In this document: positions 29,639-38,155 of the stretch, one piece after another | Position numbering within the stretch: the stretch's first letter is position 1 | Layout: each line of letters opens with the position of its first letter | From: Clostridiales bacterium | GTDB taxonomy: Bacteria; Bacillota; Clostridia; Christensenellales; Aristaeellaceae | Length of the DNA: 64,000 bases | Assembly: GCA_015056145.1 (NCBI GenBank) | Contig: SVGY01000009.1 | Span: 1 to 64,000 of the forward strand | Direction: 5' to 3' | Notes under the pieces: generated by a model | Seen by the model: the letters and a program-made list of their open reading frames with translations, nothing else | Told to the model about the DNA's origin: nothing | Database searches by the model: none | Made by a program: the position numbers and the translations under genes

Positions 29639-31258
29639 ATGACCCCAGAAACGCTTTCCAAAGAGGCCCTTCACGAGATCAACCAGCGCCGGACTTTCGC
29701 TATCATCAGCCACCCCGACGCCGGTAAAACCACCCTTACCGAAAAACTGCTGCTCTACGGCGGCGCCATCCGCCAGGCCGGCAGCGTTAAAGCCCGCAAA
29801 ACCGAACGCCACGCCACCAGCGACTGGATGGACATCGAAAAACAGCGTGGCATCAGCGTTACTTCCAGCGCCATGCAGTTCGAGTTTGACGGTTTCCGCA
29901 TCAACATTCTGGATACCCCCGGACATCAGGACTTCTCAGAGGATACCTACCGTGTGCTGGTGGCTGCCGACGCTGCGGTCATGCTCATCGACGCCGCCAA
30001 GGGCGTTGAGGAACAGACCATCAAGCTGTTCAAAGTATGCCGCATGCGCAATATTCCCATCTTCACTTTCGTTAACAAGATGGACCGTGCCTCCAAGGAT
30101 CCCTTCGCCCTGATGGAAGAGCTGGAAAATGTGCTGGGCATCCGCTCCTGTCCCATGAACTGGCCCATCGGCGTGGACGGCGATTTTCAAGGCGTATACC
30201 AGCGTTCCACCGGCAACGTGCTGCTGTATTCCGGCGGCAACCACGGTCAGAGCATGGCCGAGGAGCTTTCCGTACCGCTGGACAGCCCCGAAGCTGAAAA
30301 GGCGCTGGAAAAGCACTACCGTGACCGGCTTCGTGACGAAATCGAGCTTCTGGACGAAGCCGGCGATCCCTTCGACAAGGAAGCGGTGCTCAGCGGCCAG
30401 CTGACCCCCATGTTTTTCGGTTCTGCTGTTACCAACTTCGGCGTGGAACCCTTCCTGGAAGCCTTCCTGGATATCACCCCTCCCCCGCTGCCCCGTGAGG
30501 CGGATACAGGCCTGATTCAGCCCACGGAGCCCTACTTCAGCGGTTTCATTTTCAAGATCCAGGCCAACATGAACCCTGCCCACCGTGACCGTCTTGCTTT
30601 CCTGCGCATTGTCAGCGGCGTGTTTGAAAAGGGCATGACCGTGTATCATTCCGGCACCGACAAGCAGATGCAGCTCAAGCAGCCTCAGCAATTTATGGCC
30701 GACGAGCGTGAAGCGGTGGAAAACGCCTATGCCGGCGATATTATCGGCCTGTTTGACCCCGGCTGCTTCCGCCTGGGCGACAGCCTCTCCACGGGCCCCA
30801 AGCTGAAATTCGGCTCCATTCCCGTTTTTGCTCCTGAACATTTCGCCCGGGTACGCCCCGAAGACAGCATGAAGCGCAAGCAGTTCCTCAAGGGCATTTA
30901 CCAGCTGGCAGAAGAAGGCGCCATTCAGACCTTCCGCCGTACCGAAACCGGCCGTGAGGAATTCCTGGTGGGCGTTGTAGGCGTTTTGCAGTTTGAAGTG
31001 CTGGAACACCGCCTCAAGAGCGAATACGGCGTCACCATGCTGATGGATCGTCTGCCTTTCCGCTATGTGCGCTGGGTCACCAAAACCCCCAAGCCCGTAG
31101 AAGACCTCAAGCTGACCTCCACCTCCGGCCGTGCCTTTGACAGCGAGGAAAGAGACGTGCTGCTGTTTGAAAACGAGTGGTCCATCCGCCTTGCCATGGA
31201 AAACAACGAAGGCCTTGAACTGGCGGAAACCGCCACCCGTGCTGCACAGCAGGGCTGA
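29639..31258 (+). CDS. prfC: Peptide chain release factor 3
   Basis: A 539-aa translational GTPase that recycles RF1/RF2 after termination. G motifs: HPDAGKTT (G1), a switch I region with RGISVTSS, DTPGHQDF (G3) and NKMD (G4). RF3-specific features are the start RRTFAIISHPDAGKTTLTEKLLLYGGAI and the C-terminal domain (VGVLQFEVLEHRLKSEYGV). The ATG at 29639 follows GAGAGGAAG; an upstream in-frame extension overlaps the promoter and is rejected. typA lies next to it. Confidence 0.95.
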   Translation: MTPETLSKEALHEINQRRTFAIISHPDAGKTTLTEKLLLYGGAIRQAGSVKARKTERHATSDWMDIEKQRGISVTSSAMQFEFDGFRINILDTPGHQDFSEDTYRVLVAADAAVMLIDAAKGVEEQTIKLFKVCRMRNIPIFTFVNKMDRASKDPFALMEELENVLGIRSCPMNWPIGVDGDFQGVYQRSTGNVLLYSGGNHGQSMAEELSVPLDSPEAEKALEKHYRDRLRDEIELLDEAGDPFDKEAVLSGQLTPMFFGSAVTNFGVEPFLEAFLDITPPPLPREADTGLIQPTEPYFSGFIFKIQANMNPAHRDRLAFLRIVSGVFEKGMTVYHSGTDKQMQLKQPQQFMADEREAVENAYAGDIIGLFDPGCFRLGDSLSTGPKLKFGSIPVFAPEHFARVRPEDSMKRKQFLKGIYQLAEEGAIQTFRRTETGREEFLVGVVGVLQFEVLEHRLKSEYGVTMLMDRLPFRYVRWVTKTPKPVEDLKLTSTSGRAFDSEERDVLLFENEWSIRLAMENNEGLELAETATRAAQQG

Positions 31259-31295
31259 TTAGTACTCCCGCCCCTTCCTGTCATTGTGCGGGATT

Positions 31296-31318
31296 CTCAA
31301 GGGACTCCGTCCCTTGAG
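31296..31318 (+). repeat. Perfect 10-bp hairpin in the prfC-typA gap
   Basis: CTCAAGGGAC (31296-31305), loop TCC, GTCCCTTGAG (31309-31318). There is no T-run, so it is not a classical terminator. The surrounding GC-rich 70 bp (31285-31355) resemble a dispersed intergenic repeat, but I see no second copy in this window. Confidence 0.55.
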
Positions 31319-31381
31319 CGAGGGGCTTTAGGGCACGCAGCCTCCCAATACTCAAATACAAGAAAGAAGGAATTATCCCTT

Positions 31382-33205
31382 ATGGTTCGTAACGATATCC
31401 GCAACATCGCCATCATTGCCCACGTTGACCACGGCAAGACCACCCTCGTAGATGAAATGCTCAAGCAGGGCGGCGTTTTCCGTGAAAATCAGCAGGTGGC
31501 AGACCGAGTCATGGACTCCGGCGATATCGAGCGTGAGCGTGGCATCACCATTCTGGCAAAGAACACTGCCGTTCATTACGGCAACACCAAGATCAACATT
31601 GTGGACACCCCCGGCCACGCCGATTTTGGCGGCGAGGTGGAGCGTGTGCTGAAGATGGTGGACGGCGTTCTTCTGCTGGTGGACAGCTTTGAAGGGCCCA
31701 TGCCCCAGACCCGTTTCGTACTCAAAAAGGCCCTGAGCCTGAAGCTGCCCGTGATCGTTGTCATCAACAAGATCGACCGTCCAGACGCACGCTGCGACGA
31801 AGTGGTGGATGAGGTGCTGGATCTCTTCATCGACCTTGGTGCAGACGAAACGGCCCTGGATCGTCCCATCGTGTATGCCTCCGCCCGTGCCGGCACCGCC
31901 ACACTGGATCTGGATAAGCCGGAAGAGGATCTTCGGGTACTGTTCGAGACCATTCTGGAGCACATTCCCGCCCCCGAAGGCGACATGGAAGGCCCTGCCC
32001 AGGTACTGATCTCCACCATTGACTACAACGACTATGTGGGCCGCATCGGTGTGGGCCGCATCAACCGTGGCACCCTGAAAATGGGCACCAATGTGGTCAT
32101 GACCAATATCGATACCGGCGTAACCAGCCAGCCCATCCGCCTCAGCGCCCTGTATACCTTCGACGGCCTCAAGCGTGTGCCTGCGGAAAGCGCCTCCATG
32201 GGCGATATCGTTGCCATGAGCGGCCTTGAGGATATCTCCATCGGCGACACCGTGTGCGATCCCACCGCCGTGGAAGCCCTGCCCTTTGTTTCCATCACCG
32301 AGCCCACTGTGACCATGACCTTCTCCGTAAACAACAGCCCCTTTGCCGGCCGGGAAGGTGAATACGTCACCAGCCGCCACCTGCGTGCCCGCCTGTTTAA
32401 GGAACTGCAGACCGACGTGAGCCTGCGTGTTAACGAAACCGAGAGCCCCGACGCCTTCGAGGTGCGTGGCCGTGGCGAACTGCACCTGAGCATCCTCATT
32501 GAGAACATGCGCCGTCAGGGCTATGAATTCCAGGTATCCAAGCCCCAGGTGCTCTACCGTGAGATCGACGGCAAGAAATGCGAGCCCATCGAGCGAATGG
32601 TGGCCGACGTGCCCCAGGCCTATGCAGGTGCAGTTATCGAGAAGATCGGCCGCCGCCGTGGCACTTTGGAAAGCATGCACGGTGCAGACCGTGTACGCCT
32701 TGAGTTCCTGGTGCCCTCCCGTGGCCTGTTCGGCTACCGCAGCGAATTTATGACCGATACCCGTGGCGAGGGCATCATGAGCTCCGTCTTTGAGCGCTAT
32801 GAGCCCATGAAGGGCGAAATCCCCCACCGCAACCTGGGCGCCCTGGTCTGCTTTGAAGATGGCGAAAGCACCAGCTACGGCCTGTTCAACACCCAGGAGC
32901 GTGGCACCCTGTTCATCGGGCCCCAGACCCCCGTGTACAAGGGTATGATCTGCGGCCAGAACGCACGGCCCGACGATCTGGTGGTAAACGTGTGCAAAGC
33001 CAAGCATGTCACCAACATGCGCAACGCATCCGCCAGCGAGGACAGCCTGCGTCTTATCAGCGTCCATCCCCTGACGCTGGAAGAATGCCTTGAATTCATC
33101 GACGACGATGAACTGCTGGAGATCACCCCCAAGAACCTGCGCATGCGCAAGCGGGAGCTGAACCACGAGCAGCGTGCCCGTGCCGCCTACCGTGCCAAGC
33201 AGTAA
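31382..33205 (+). CDS. typA: TypA/BipA ribosome-associated GTPase
   Basis: A 607-aa translational GTPase linked to ribosome assembly and stress adaptation. G motifs: AHVDHGKTT, RGITILAKN, DTPGHADFGGEVERVL and NKIDRPDAR. The C-terminal domain carries the family-typical RGLFGYRSEFMTDTRGEG and a basic end. AAGGA precedes the ATG at 31382. The next gene follows after 26 bp with its own Shine-Dalgarno site, so it may be co-transcribed. Confidence 0.96.
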   Translation: MVRNDIRNIAIIAHVDHGKTTLVDEMLKQGGVFRENQQVADRVMDSGDIERERGITILAKNTAVHYGNTKINIVDTPGHADFGGEVERVLKMVDGVLLLVDSFEGPMPQTRFVLKKALSLKLPVIVVINKIDRPDARCDEVVDEVLDLFIDLGADETALDRPIVYASARAGTATLDLDKPEEDLRVLFETILEHIPAPEGDMEGPAQVLISTIDYNDYVGRIGVGRINRGTLKMGTNVVMTNIDTGVTSQPIRLSALYTFDGLKRVPAESASMGDIVAMSGLEDISIGDTVCDPTAVEALPFVSITEPTVTMTFSVNNSPFAGREGEYVTSRHLRARLFKELQTDVSLRVNETESPDAFEVRGRGELHLSILIENMRRQGYEFQVSKPQVLYREIDGKKCEPIERMVADVPQAYAGAVIEKIGRRRGTLESMHGADRVRLEFLVPSRGLFGYRSEFMTDTRGEGIMSSVFERYEPMKGEIPHRNLGALVCFEDGESTSYGLFNTQERGTLFIGPQTPVYKGMICGQNARPDDLVVNVCKAKHVTNMRNASASEDSLRLISVHPLTLEECLEFIDDDELLEITPKNLRMRKRELNHEQRARAAYRAKQ

Positions 33206-33231
33206 CCCCGCCACAAAGGGAGGTTAAAACC

Positions 33232-34833
33232 ATGAAATCACGCCTTGTCAAGCGTTTTCTCTGTATTCTGATGAGCCTTTGCCTTCTTATGCCCGCCTTT
33301 GCGCTGGCAGAAGGCGAAGCGCCCGAAACCGGTCTTGCGGCCGGGGAAACCTCTTCCGAAGCAACCGAAACTTCTCCGGAGCTTCTCACCGAAGAAGAAC
33401 AGCCTGCAGAGGAGGCAGAGCCTTCGGTTCCGGTATTCGCTCCCGACCCCGAAGTGGATTACACCGCTCTTTGGCCCATTCTTCCCGAAAACGCCATCCG
33501 GGCAAAGTATGAACTGCGGGCCAGCGTGAACCCCGAAGCCTACCCGGAAGGGGGCGACATCCACTATGCTGACTGGGCCAAGTTTATTGAAAAGCTCAGC
33601 CTCAGCGGCGATATCGACGTGTACAATTTTCCCCATCCTGCCAGCCAGTTCAACCACACCGGATGGCTCAACCTGAAGGGAAAGCCCCTGATCTCGCTGG
33701 ATATGGATGCCGTTGACCAGCACCGTTACCTGCGCAGCAACGCCTGCAAGGGCGATACCATCTTTTTCCACATGGACAACTTTCTGGAATTCATGACAAA
33801 GCCCAGCTATTTCGGCATTGATCTGAAGCCGGCTTCCCTCATCATGTACCCGGAAGCGGCCATGTATCTTGTGGAAACCTATGAGGATTGCTTTGCACCC
33901 TACTTCACCGGCGAAGGCACCCGCATCATTTCCTATGAGGATCTGTCCCTGCTCTGCGCAGACCTCAACGCCCTCGCCCCTGAGGGCAGCCACGCCAACC
34001 GGCTTTACCGTTTCGTCAACAACCTGCTGGACGAGCTGCGCATCTCCATCACCGCATACGACAGCCTGGGTATGATGGATGTGTATCTGGATTTCCTGGA
34101 TCCGGAAAAGAAAGGCATGCTGATCACTGTTTCCGAAAACAGCGAAACATACGAAATCGGCGGCCGCACTTTGCTTTACAGGGAATGGGACGAAGGCCGT
34201 TCTTCCTTCGTGCTGACCCTGCCCTACCTGACCCAGGACTACACTGACGAAGTGTACTATCAGGAAGGCAGCCTCCTGACCCTCACATATGAATCCCGTC
34301 CCGGGGAAAACTCCGGCAGAGACATGGATATTCACCTGACGGTAGAAGGCGAAGGCAGAACCACCATGGAAGTCGCCTTCAACGCCAAGGGTCTTCCCGC
34401 AGAAGGTGAAACCGATGCCGAGGGCACCCTTCACCTGACGGTGGACGGCAGCTATCTGCGCAACACCCACCAGTACGATCTGGCTTTCAGCATCCATCGC
34501 AGCCCCTCCCAGGCGGAAGGCTATACCGACCACACCGATTTCACCCTCAGCCTTCTGAGTGCGCAAACCGGCCTGCCTGAACTCACCGTTGCACTCACCG
34601 CCGATTCCACCCCCATCCCCGTCAGCGAGCTGAAATCTGTAGAGCTTCGCTACGATCTGCCGGATTTCTTCCGCCTCAACGAAAGCGTAATCAAGGAATA
34701 CATGGATCTGTACGCCAAAACCGCCGTGCTGGCCATGCTCCCCCTTGTGCTGGAAGTGCCTGCCGGCATCATCAACGATATTTACGCCCTTGTGGAAAAC
34801 CACGATATTCTTCCCGCACTGGGCATCTATTAA
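33232..34833 (+). CDS. Unknown secreted protein
   Basis: A 533-aa protein with a clear signal peptide (MKSRLVKRFLCILMSLCLLMPAFALA). After it comes a low-complexity Glu/Thr/Pro-rich stretch (about 27-70), then a large region dominated by beta-strand patterns (for example LTLTYESRPGENSGRDMDIHL and TMEVAFNAKGLPAEGETDAEG). No lipobox, sortase motif or enzyme motif is visible, and I do not recognise the family. The start has GGGAGG upstream. It lies between typA and a GntR regulator. It probably acts on the cell surface or in the wall. Confidence 0.7.
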   Translation: MKSRLVKRFLCILMSLCLLMPAFALAEGEAPETGLAAGETSSEATETSPELLTEEEQPAEEAEPSVPVFAPDPEVDYTALWPILPENAIRAKYELRASVNPEAYPEGGDIHYADWAKFIEKLSLSGDIDVYNFPHPASQFNHTGWLNLKGKPLISLDMDAVDQHRYLRSNACKGDTIFFHMDNFLEFMTKPSYFGIDLKPASLIMYPEAAMYLVETYEDCFAPYFTGEGTRIISYEDLSLLCADLNALAPEGSHANRLYRFVNNLLDELRISITAYDSLGMMDVYLDFLDPEKKGMLITVSENSETYEIGGRTLLYREWDEGRSSFVLTLPYLTQDYTDEVYYQEGSLLTLTYESRPGENSGRDMDIHLTVEGEGRTTMEVAFNAKGLPAEGETDAEGTLHLTVDGSYLRNTHQYDLAFSIHRSPSQAEGYTDHTDFTLSLLSAQTGLPELTVALTADSTPIPVSELKSVELRYDLPDFFRLNESVIKEYMDLYAKTAVLAMLPLVLEVPAGIINDIYALVENHDILPALGIY

Positions 34834-34863
34834 CACCGGGTAAACTTTTAGGAGGCAATACTC

Positions 34864-35580
34864 TTGCAGGAACGTTATCTTGAAAAGAAAAGCCAGTCCC
34901 CGCTGTACATGCAGCTGATGGCCCGGCTGAAAAACGATATCGAGGCAGGCGTTTATGCTGCAGGCGCACGCATCCCCAGCGAGCAGCTGCTTTGCGAAAC
35001 TTATGGCGTAAGCCGTGTTACAGTGCGCAAAGCCATGCTGGATCTGGTACAGGAAGGGCTGCTGGTGCGCCGCCAGGGCAAGGGCACTTTTGTGGCCGAC
35101 GAAAAGTTCCAGCGGGATCTGAGCTACATCACCAGCTTTACTGATGCCTGCAGGGAACGTGGCCATGAAGCCGGCGCACGGTTCATATCCATTCAGCGGG
35201 AAAACGCCTCCCCGGAGGAATGCGCACGGCTGAAACTTCCGGAAGGCTCTTCTGTGGTGGAAATATGCAGAGTCCGTCTTTGCGATGGCGAGCCGGTAAT
35301 GCTGGAAATCAACCGTTATCCGGAGCCTTATGCTTCCCTGATGGAAGATGCATCAGAGCCTTCCCAGTACGCCTGCCTGAAAAGAAATGGGATCATCCCT
35401 TCCTCTGCTGTGCATGATATTTCTCTGGCTCACGCCACGCCCTTTGTGAGCAAGCATCTGGGCACTGAGGTGGGCGACGCTCTGCTCCTTTTGGACGAGC
35501 TGGTGCTTACCCAGCACGGGGAACCGCTGCACCTGAGCCGCCAGTGGATCCGGGGGGACAAATTCACCTTCCGCATCTGA
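34864..35580 (+). CDS. GntR/HutC-family transcriptional regulator with UTRA domain
   Basis: A 238-aa regulator. The N-terminal winged helix reads PLYMQLMARLKNDIEAGVYAAGARIPSEQLLCETYGVSRVTVRKAMLDL, typical of GntR. The C-terminal UTRA ligand-binding domain (about 85-235) is of the HutC subfamily, which binds sugars, amino sugars or related effectors. It starts with TTG at 34864 behind AGGAGG. No transport or catabolic operon is adjacent, so its targets are not evident. Confidence 0.88.
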   Translation: MQERYLEKKSQSPLYMQLMARLKNDIEAGVYAAGARIPSEQLLCETYGVSRVTVRKAMLDLVQEGLLVRRQGKGTFVADEKFQRDLSYITSFTDACRERGHEAGARFISIQRENASPEECARLKLPEGSSVVEICRVRLCDGEPVMLEINRYPEPYASLMEDASEPSQYACLKRNGIIPSSAVHDISLAHATPFVSKHLGTEVGDALLLLDELVLTQHGEPLHLSRQWIRGDKFTFRI

Positions 35581-35601
35581 TTTTTCCATATTTTTCTTGA
35601 G

Positions 35602-36603
35602 GTGATCACCATCAGCACGTCCAAATTTGCCCTCTTTGTGGATCTGGAAAACTGCGGTGCCAAGGTTTCCACTCTGCTTAACGTATTGGAGAAGGTCAAA
35701 ATCCGTGGCGATATCCTTCTGGGCAAGGTCTACGGCTACACGGACCGCTACAGCGAACTGAAGGAAGTTCTCCTTTCCAACACCTTCACCGTGGTGCCTT
35801 CCCTGCGCTACGGCGTCAGCCAGAAAAACAACGCCGACATTCTCTTGGTCATTGATGCGCTGGAGGTGGCCTATACCAATCCGCTCATCGACAGTTTCTG
35901 CATCGTTTCCGGCGACAGCGACTATACCCCGCTGGTGGGCCGGCTCAAGAGCATGGGAAAATTCGTGCTGGGCATCAGCCGAAGCGAAGCCGCCAGCAAC
36001 ATTTTCATCAACGCCTGCAACGAATTCCAGTTCCTGGAAAACGTTGGCCCCCGCACCCGCAAGGACAGCGGCAAGAAAAAAGCCGCCGCCCAGAAGGATC
36101 CGCTGGACGAGGCCGAACTCAACAAGCTTTTGTGCAGCATTCTGGAAGAGCAGACCGACAAGGACGAGCTCTACGCCAGCGAGCTCAAAGGCGTACTCCT
36201 GCGTCTGCGGCCCGATTTCAACGAAAAGGCCTTTGGCGCATCCACCTTTCTCAAGGTGCTGGACAAGCTGAGCAAGCAATTCAGCTCTCTGCGCATTCGC
36301 AGCGACAATTTCAACGTCATGGTATCCCTTGCAGCGCAAACGCCCAAGGAAGCGGCCCCTCAGCTGAGCCGGGAAAACTGGAAGGACGCCATCCGGGAGC
36401 AGCTTTCCCGCTACAAGGACGACGGCTTCGACCGCATCAATCCCAGCATCCTCAAGGCGGATATTCAGGCCAATTTCCCGGACTTCTCCGAGCGTGCCCT
36501 GGGCTTCAAGCGTTTCAGCGACATGCTCAAGGCCCTGGAAAAGGACGGCCTCGTCACCGTGGAGCTGGACGAACAGGGAACCATGCTCATTCAGGTGAAG
36601 TGA
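35602..36603 (+). CDS. NYN-domain protein with two OST-HTH/LOTUS domains
   Basis: About 333 aa. The N-terminal part is a NYN (PIN-like) domain with acidic residues suited to RNase activity (FALFVDLENCG, ADILLVIDALE, VSGDSDYTPL), similar to LabA/DUF88. Two OST-HTH/LOTUS domains follow (about 170-235 and 250-330), which bind RNA, possibly G-rich or dsRNA. The start is debatable: GTG at 35602 sits inside the Shine-Dalgarno GAGGTGATC (35599-35607). The best-spaced initiation codon would be ATC at 35611, giving MSTSKFALF. Confidence 0.82.
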   Translation: MITISTSKFALFVDLENCGAKVSTLLNVLEKVKIRGDILLGKVYGYTDRYSELKEVLLSNTFTVVPSLRYGVSQKNNADILLVIDALEVAYTNPLIDSFCIVSGDSDYTPLVGRLKSMGKFVLGISRSEAASNIFINACNEFQFLENVGPRTRKDSGKKKAAAQKDPLDEAELNKLLCSILEEQTDKDELYASELKGVLLRLRPDFNEKAFGASTFLKVLDKLSKQFSSLRIRSDNFNVMVSLAAQTPKEAAPQLSRENWKDAIREQLSRYKDDGFDRINPSILKADIQANFPDFSERALGFKRFSDMLKALEKDGLVTVELDEQGTMLIQVK

Positions 36604-36617
36604 GTTTGGGCAGGGTT

Positions 36618-36650
36618 GCTTCTCTTCTTTTCTGAGAAAAGAAGAGAAGC
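36618..36650 (+). repeat. Purine/pyrimidine hairpin repeat, copy 1
   Basis: GCTTCTCTTCTTTTC (36618-36632), loop TGA, and GAAAAGAAGAGAAGC (36636-36650), a perfect 15-bp stem. The downstream flank AGAAGAAAAGCGCATTTT is nearly repeated after copy 2 (near 36736-36754). Confidence 0.75.
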
Positions 36651-36678
36651 AGAAGAAAAGCGCATTTTGTTTTTATGG

Positions 36679-36735
36679 AAGAACCTCTTGTTTTGCGAGG
36701 GGTTCTTCTTTTCTTTTGTGTCAAAAGAAAAGAAG
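36679..36735 (+). repeat. Second hairpin pair in the intergenic repeat
   Basis: AAGAACC (36679-36685) pairs with GGTTCTT (36701-36707), followed by a T-rich stretch that could end transcription of the NYN gene. Immediately overlapping is a perfect 14-bp stem CTTCTTTTCTTTTG (36705-36718) / CAAAAGAAAAGAAG (36722-36735) with loop TGT. Confidence 0.7.
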
Positions 36736-36848
36736 CAAAAGAAAACCGCATTTTTTCATTACTGCCGGTGCGGGACAAAAAAGCTTGACAATATATATAT
36801 AGAATATGGGTTAGATGCACCGTCTAAAATTTCACAAGGAGAATATGT

Positions 36849-37338
36849 ATGAAGAAGAGGCTATTGATCGTTGCCCTGTTTCTGCTGCTGGCATTGGTTC
36901 TTACCGGCTGTGCCTGCAAGCACGAATAGACGGAAGCCACCTGCCTGACCCCCAAAACCTGCCAGAAGTGCGAAGAAGTGGAAGGCGAGGCGCAGGGACA
37001 CACTTGGGTGGATGCCACCTGCGAGGCTCCCAAGACCTGCTCTGTCTGCGCCCTCACTGAGGGTGAAGCGCTGGGACACAGCGGCAACTGGGTCGTCGAT
37101 GGCGAACAGATGAAGCGCAGTTGTGCTCACTCCTTCCGAAGCATTGCGCACTGAATTCAGCCAGTTCTTCCCCGAAGAAACGGACTCCGCTCAAATAGTA
37201 GCGGATAATCCTCCCTCCTATTTCATCCAGTCCAATTACGGTCTGATGCAGGCCCTGAACGAAAACGGCAACTTGATATTCAACGATGGCTCCGGCACGT
37301 AAATCGTCTTCATCAAAAATCCTCCCGTCGAAGAATAA
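36849..37338 (+). pseudogene. Decayed Cys-rich repeat lipoprotein gene
   Basis: The ATG at 36849 has AAGGAG upstream and opens a lipoprotein signal (MKKRLLIVALFLLLALVLTGC). At codon 27 there is an in-frame TAG (36927-36929) exactly where the repeat unit has Trp (compare HTWVDATCEAPKTC with HE-stop-TEATCLTPKTC), so TGG to TAG is likely. Reading then continues through two Cys-rich repeats (GEALGH ends). A frameshift near 37122-37128 moves into another frame (LTPSEALRTEFSQFFPEE, later YFIQSNYGLMQALNENGNL), with a further TAA at 37300 and the natural end at 37336. Three lesions indicate a genuine pseudogene. Confidence 0.85.
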
Positions 37339-37350
37339 GCCACGCACACA

Positions 37351-37388
37351 ACCGGGGCGCCGCACACCGCAGCGCCCCGGTTTCTTTA
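37351..37388. terminator. Terminator after the pseudogene, convergent with the HAD gene
   Basis: ACCGGGGCGC (37351-37360) pairs with GCGCCCCGGT (37372-37381), followed by TTCTTTAT on the plus strand. Confidence 0.8.
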
Positions 37389-38087
37389 TCTCAAAATATC
37401 AACCAATTCCTCCAGCTTGCTTATCTGCAAATCCGCCCCATCCCGCCTTTGCCCGTCGGGGCGGTAGTAGCAGGTATCCAGACCGGCGTTCTTTGCCCCC
37501 AAAATATCGTTGGTCATGGAGTCGCCGATCATGAGGCATTCTTCTGGCTTTGCGCCCAATACATTCAGCATATGGGCAAAAAATGCAGGCGAGGGCTTCA
37601 CGGCTCCCACATCTTCGGAAATGAACACCTTGTGGGTGTAAGGCAGGTAAGCCTCCAGGCGGCACATCTGCATGGAGTGCGTGCCGTTGGTGGCGATGAC
37701 CAGCCTGTATTTCTCCGCCAGTTTCCGGTACACCTCAAGGGTGTTTGATTCCATGGGCGTTTTGATGTTTGCGGCCTTTTCAAGGTAGACCTGCGCCAGT
37801 TCCTCCGCCCTTCCGGGAAGACCCGTTTTTTTCAGCAGATAACGGTAGCGGCCCAGAACGTACCGGTCGTAATAGCGGTGGTAGTTTTGCTGCACATCCT
37901 CGGACTGCGTATTTTCGAGGCCGTTTTCCATCCATGCCCGCCAGCCGCACTCTTCGTCCAGCTTGCGGAAGGCATCGTCACACGCCACGCCCAGCGCCGC
38001 TGCAATGGCCGGCTGCGTGCCATGAAATACCGCCCCAAAATCCAGCAAGGTATTATCCACGTCAAATATCAGATATTGATATCGCAT
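37386..38087 (-). CDS. HAD-family hydrolase, YjjG-like nucleotidase
   Basis: A 233-aa haloacid dehalogenase-like phosphatase. Motif I is FDVDNTLLDFG, motif II ATNGT, motif III Lys in KPSPAFF and motif IV GDSMTNDI. The long cap region with Trp/Tyr-rich helices and the sequence FDVDNTLLDF are typical of YjjG/YfnB, which hydrolyse non-canonical pyrimidine nucleotides. The ATG at 38087 follows GGAGGGAGA. It lies downstream of pbpA, separated by a hairpin. Confidence 0.85.
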   Translation of the reverse strand: MRYQYLIFDVDNTLLDFGAVFHGTQPAIAAALGVACDDAFRKLDEECGWRAWMENGLENTQSEDVQQNYHRYYDRYVLGRYRYLLKKTGLPGRAEELAQVYLEKAANIKTPMESNTLEVYRKLAEKYRLVIATNGTHSMQMCRLEAYLPYTHKVFISEDVGAVKPSPAFFAHMLNVLGAKPEECLMIGDSMTNDILGAKNAGLDTCYYRPDGQRRDGADLQISKLEELVDILR

Positions 38088-38114
38088 TCTGTCTCCCTCC
38101 TTTGATTGCAAAGC

Positions 38115-38148
38115 GGGCCGCCATGACGCTTTTTTGTCACGGTGGCCC
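38115..38148. other. Large hairpin between pbpA and the HAD gene
   Basis: GGGCCGCCATGAC (38115-38127) and GTCACGGTGGCCC (38136-38148) pair over 13 positions with one mismatch and one wobble. A T-run flanks it on the plus strand rather than after it in the direction of the genes. It may be an imperfect terminator or an RNA processing site. Confidence 0.5.
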
Positions 38149-38155
38149 GAATTTT

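Noticed and set aside
31373-33214. A 613-codon open frame antisense to typA
   Set aside because: Covers exactly typA; His/Gly-rich translation without family features is typical of GC-rich shadows.
36780-36830. Promoter for the pseudogene (TTGACA near 36784)
   Set aside because: No -10 hexamer lies at 16-18 bp; the AT-repeat after TTGACA gives only poor matches, so it is not listed as a feature.
36927-36929. TAG read through as an amino acid (pyrrolysine or suppression)
   Set aside because: The same gene also carries a frameshift and a later TAA, so decay explains all three lesions better than recoding.
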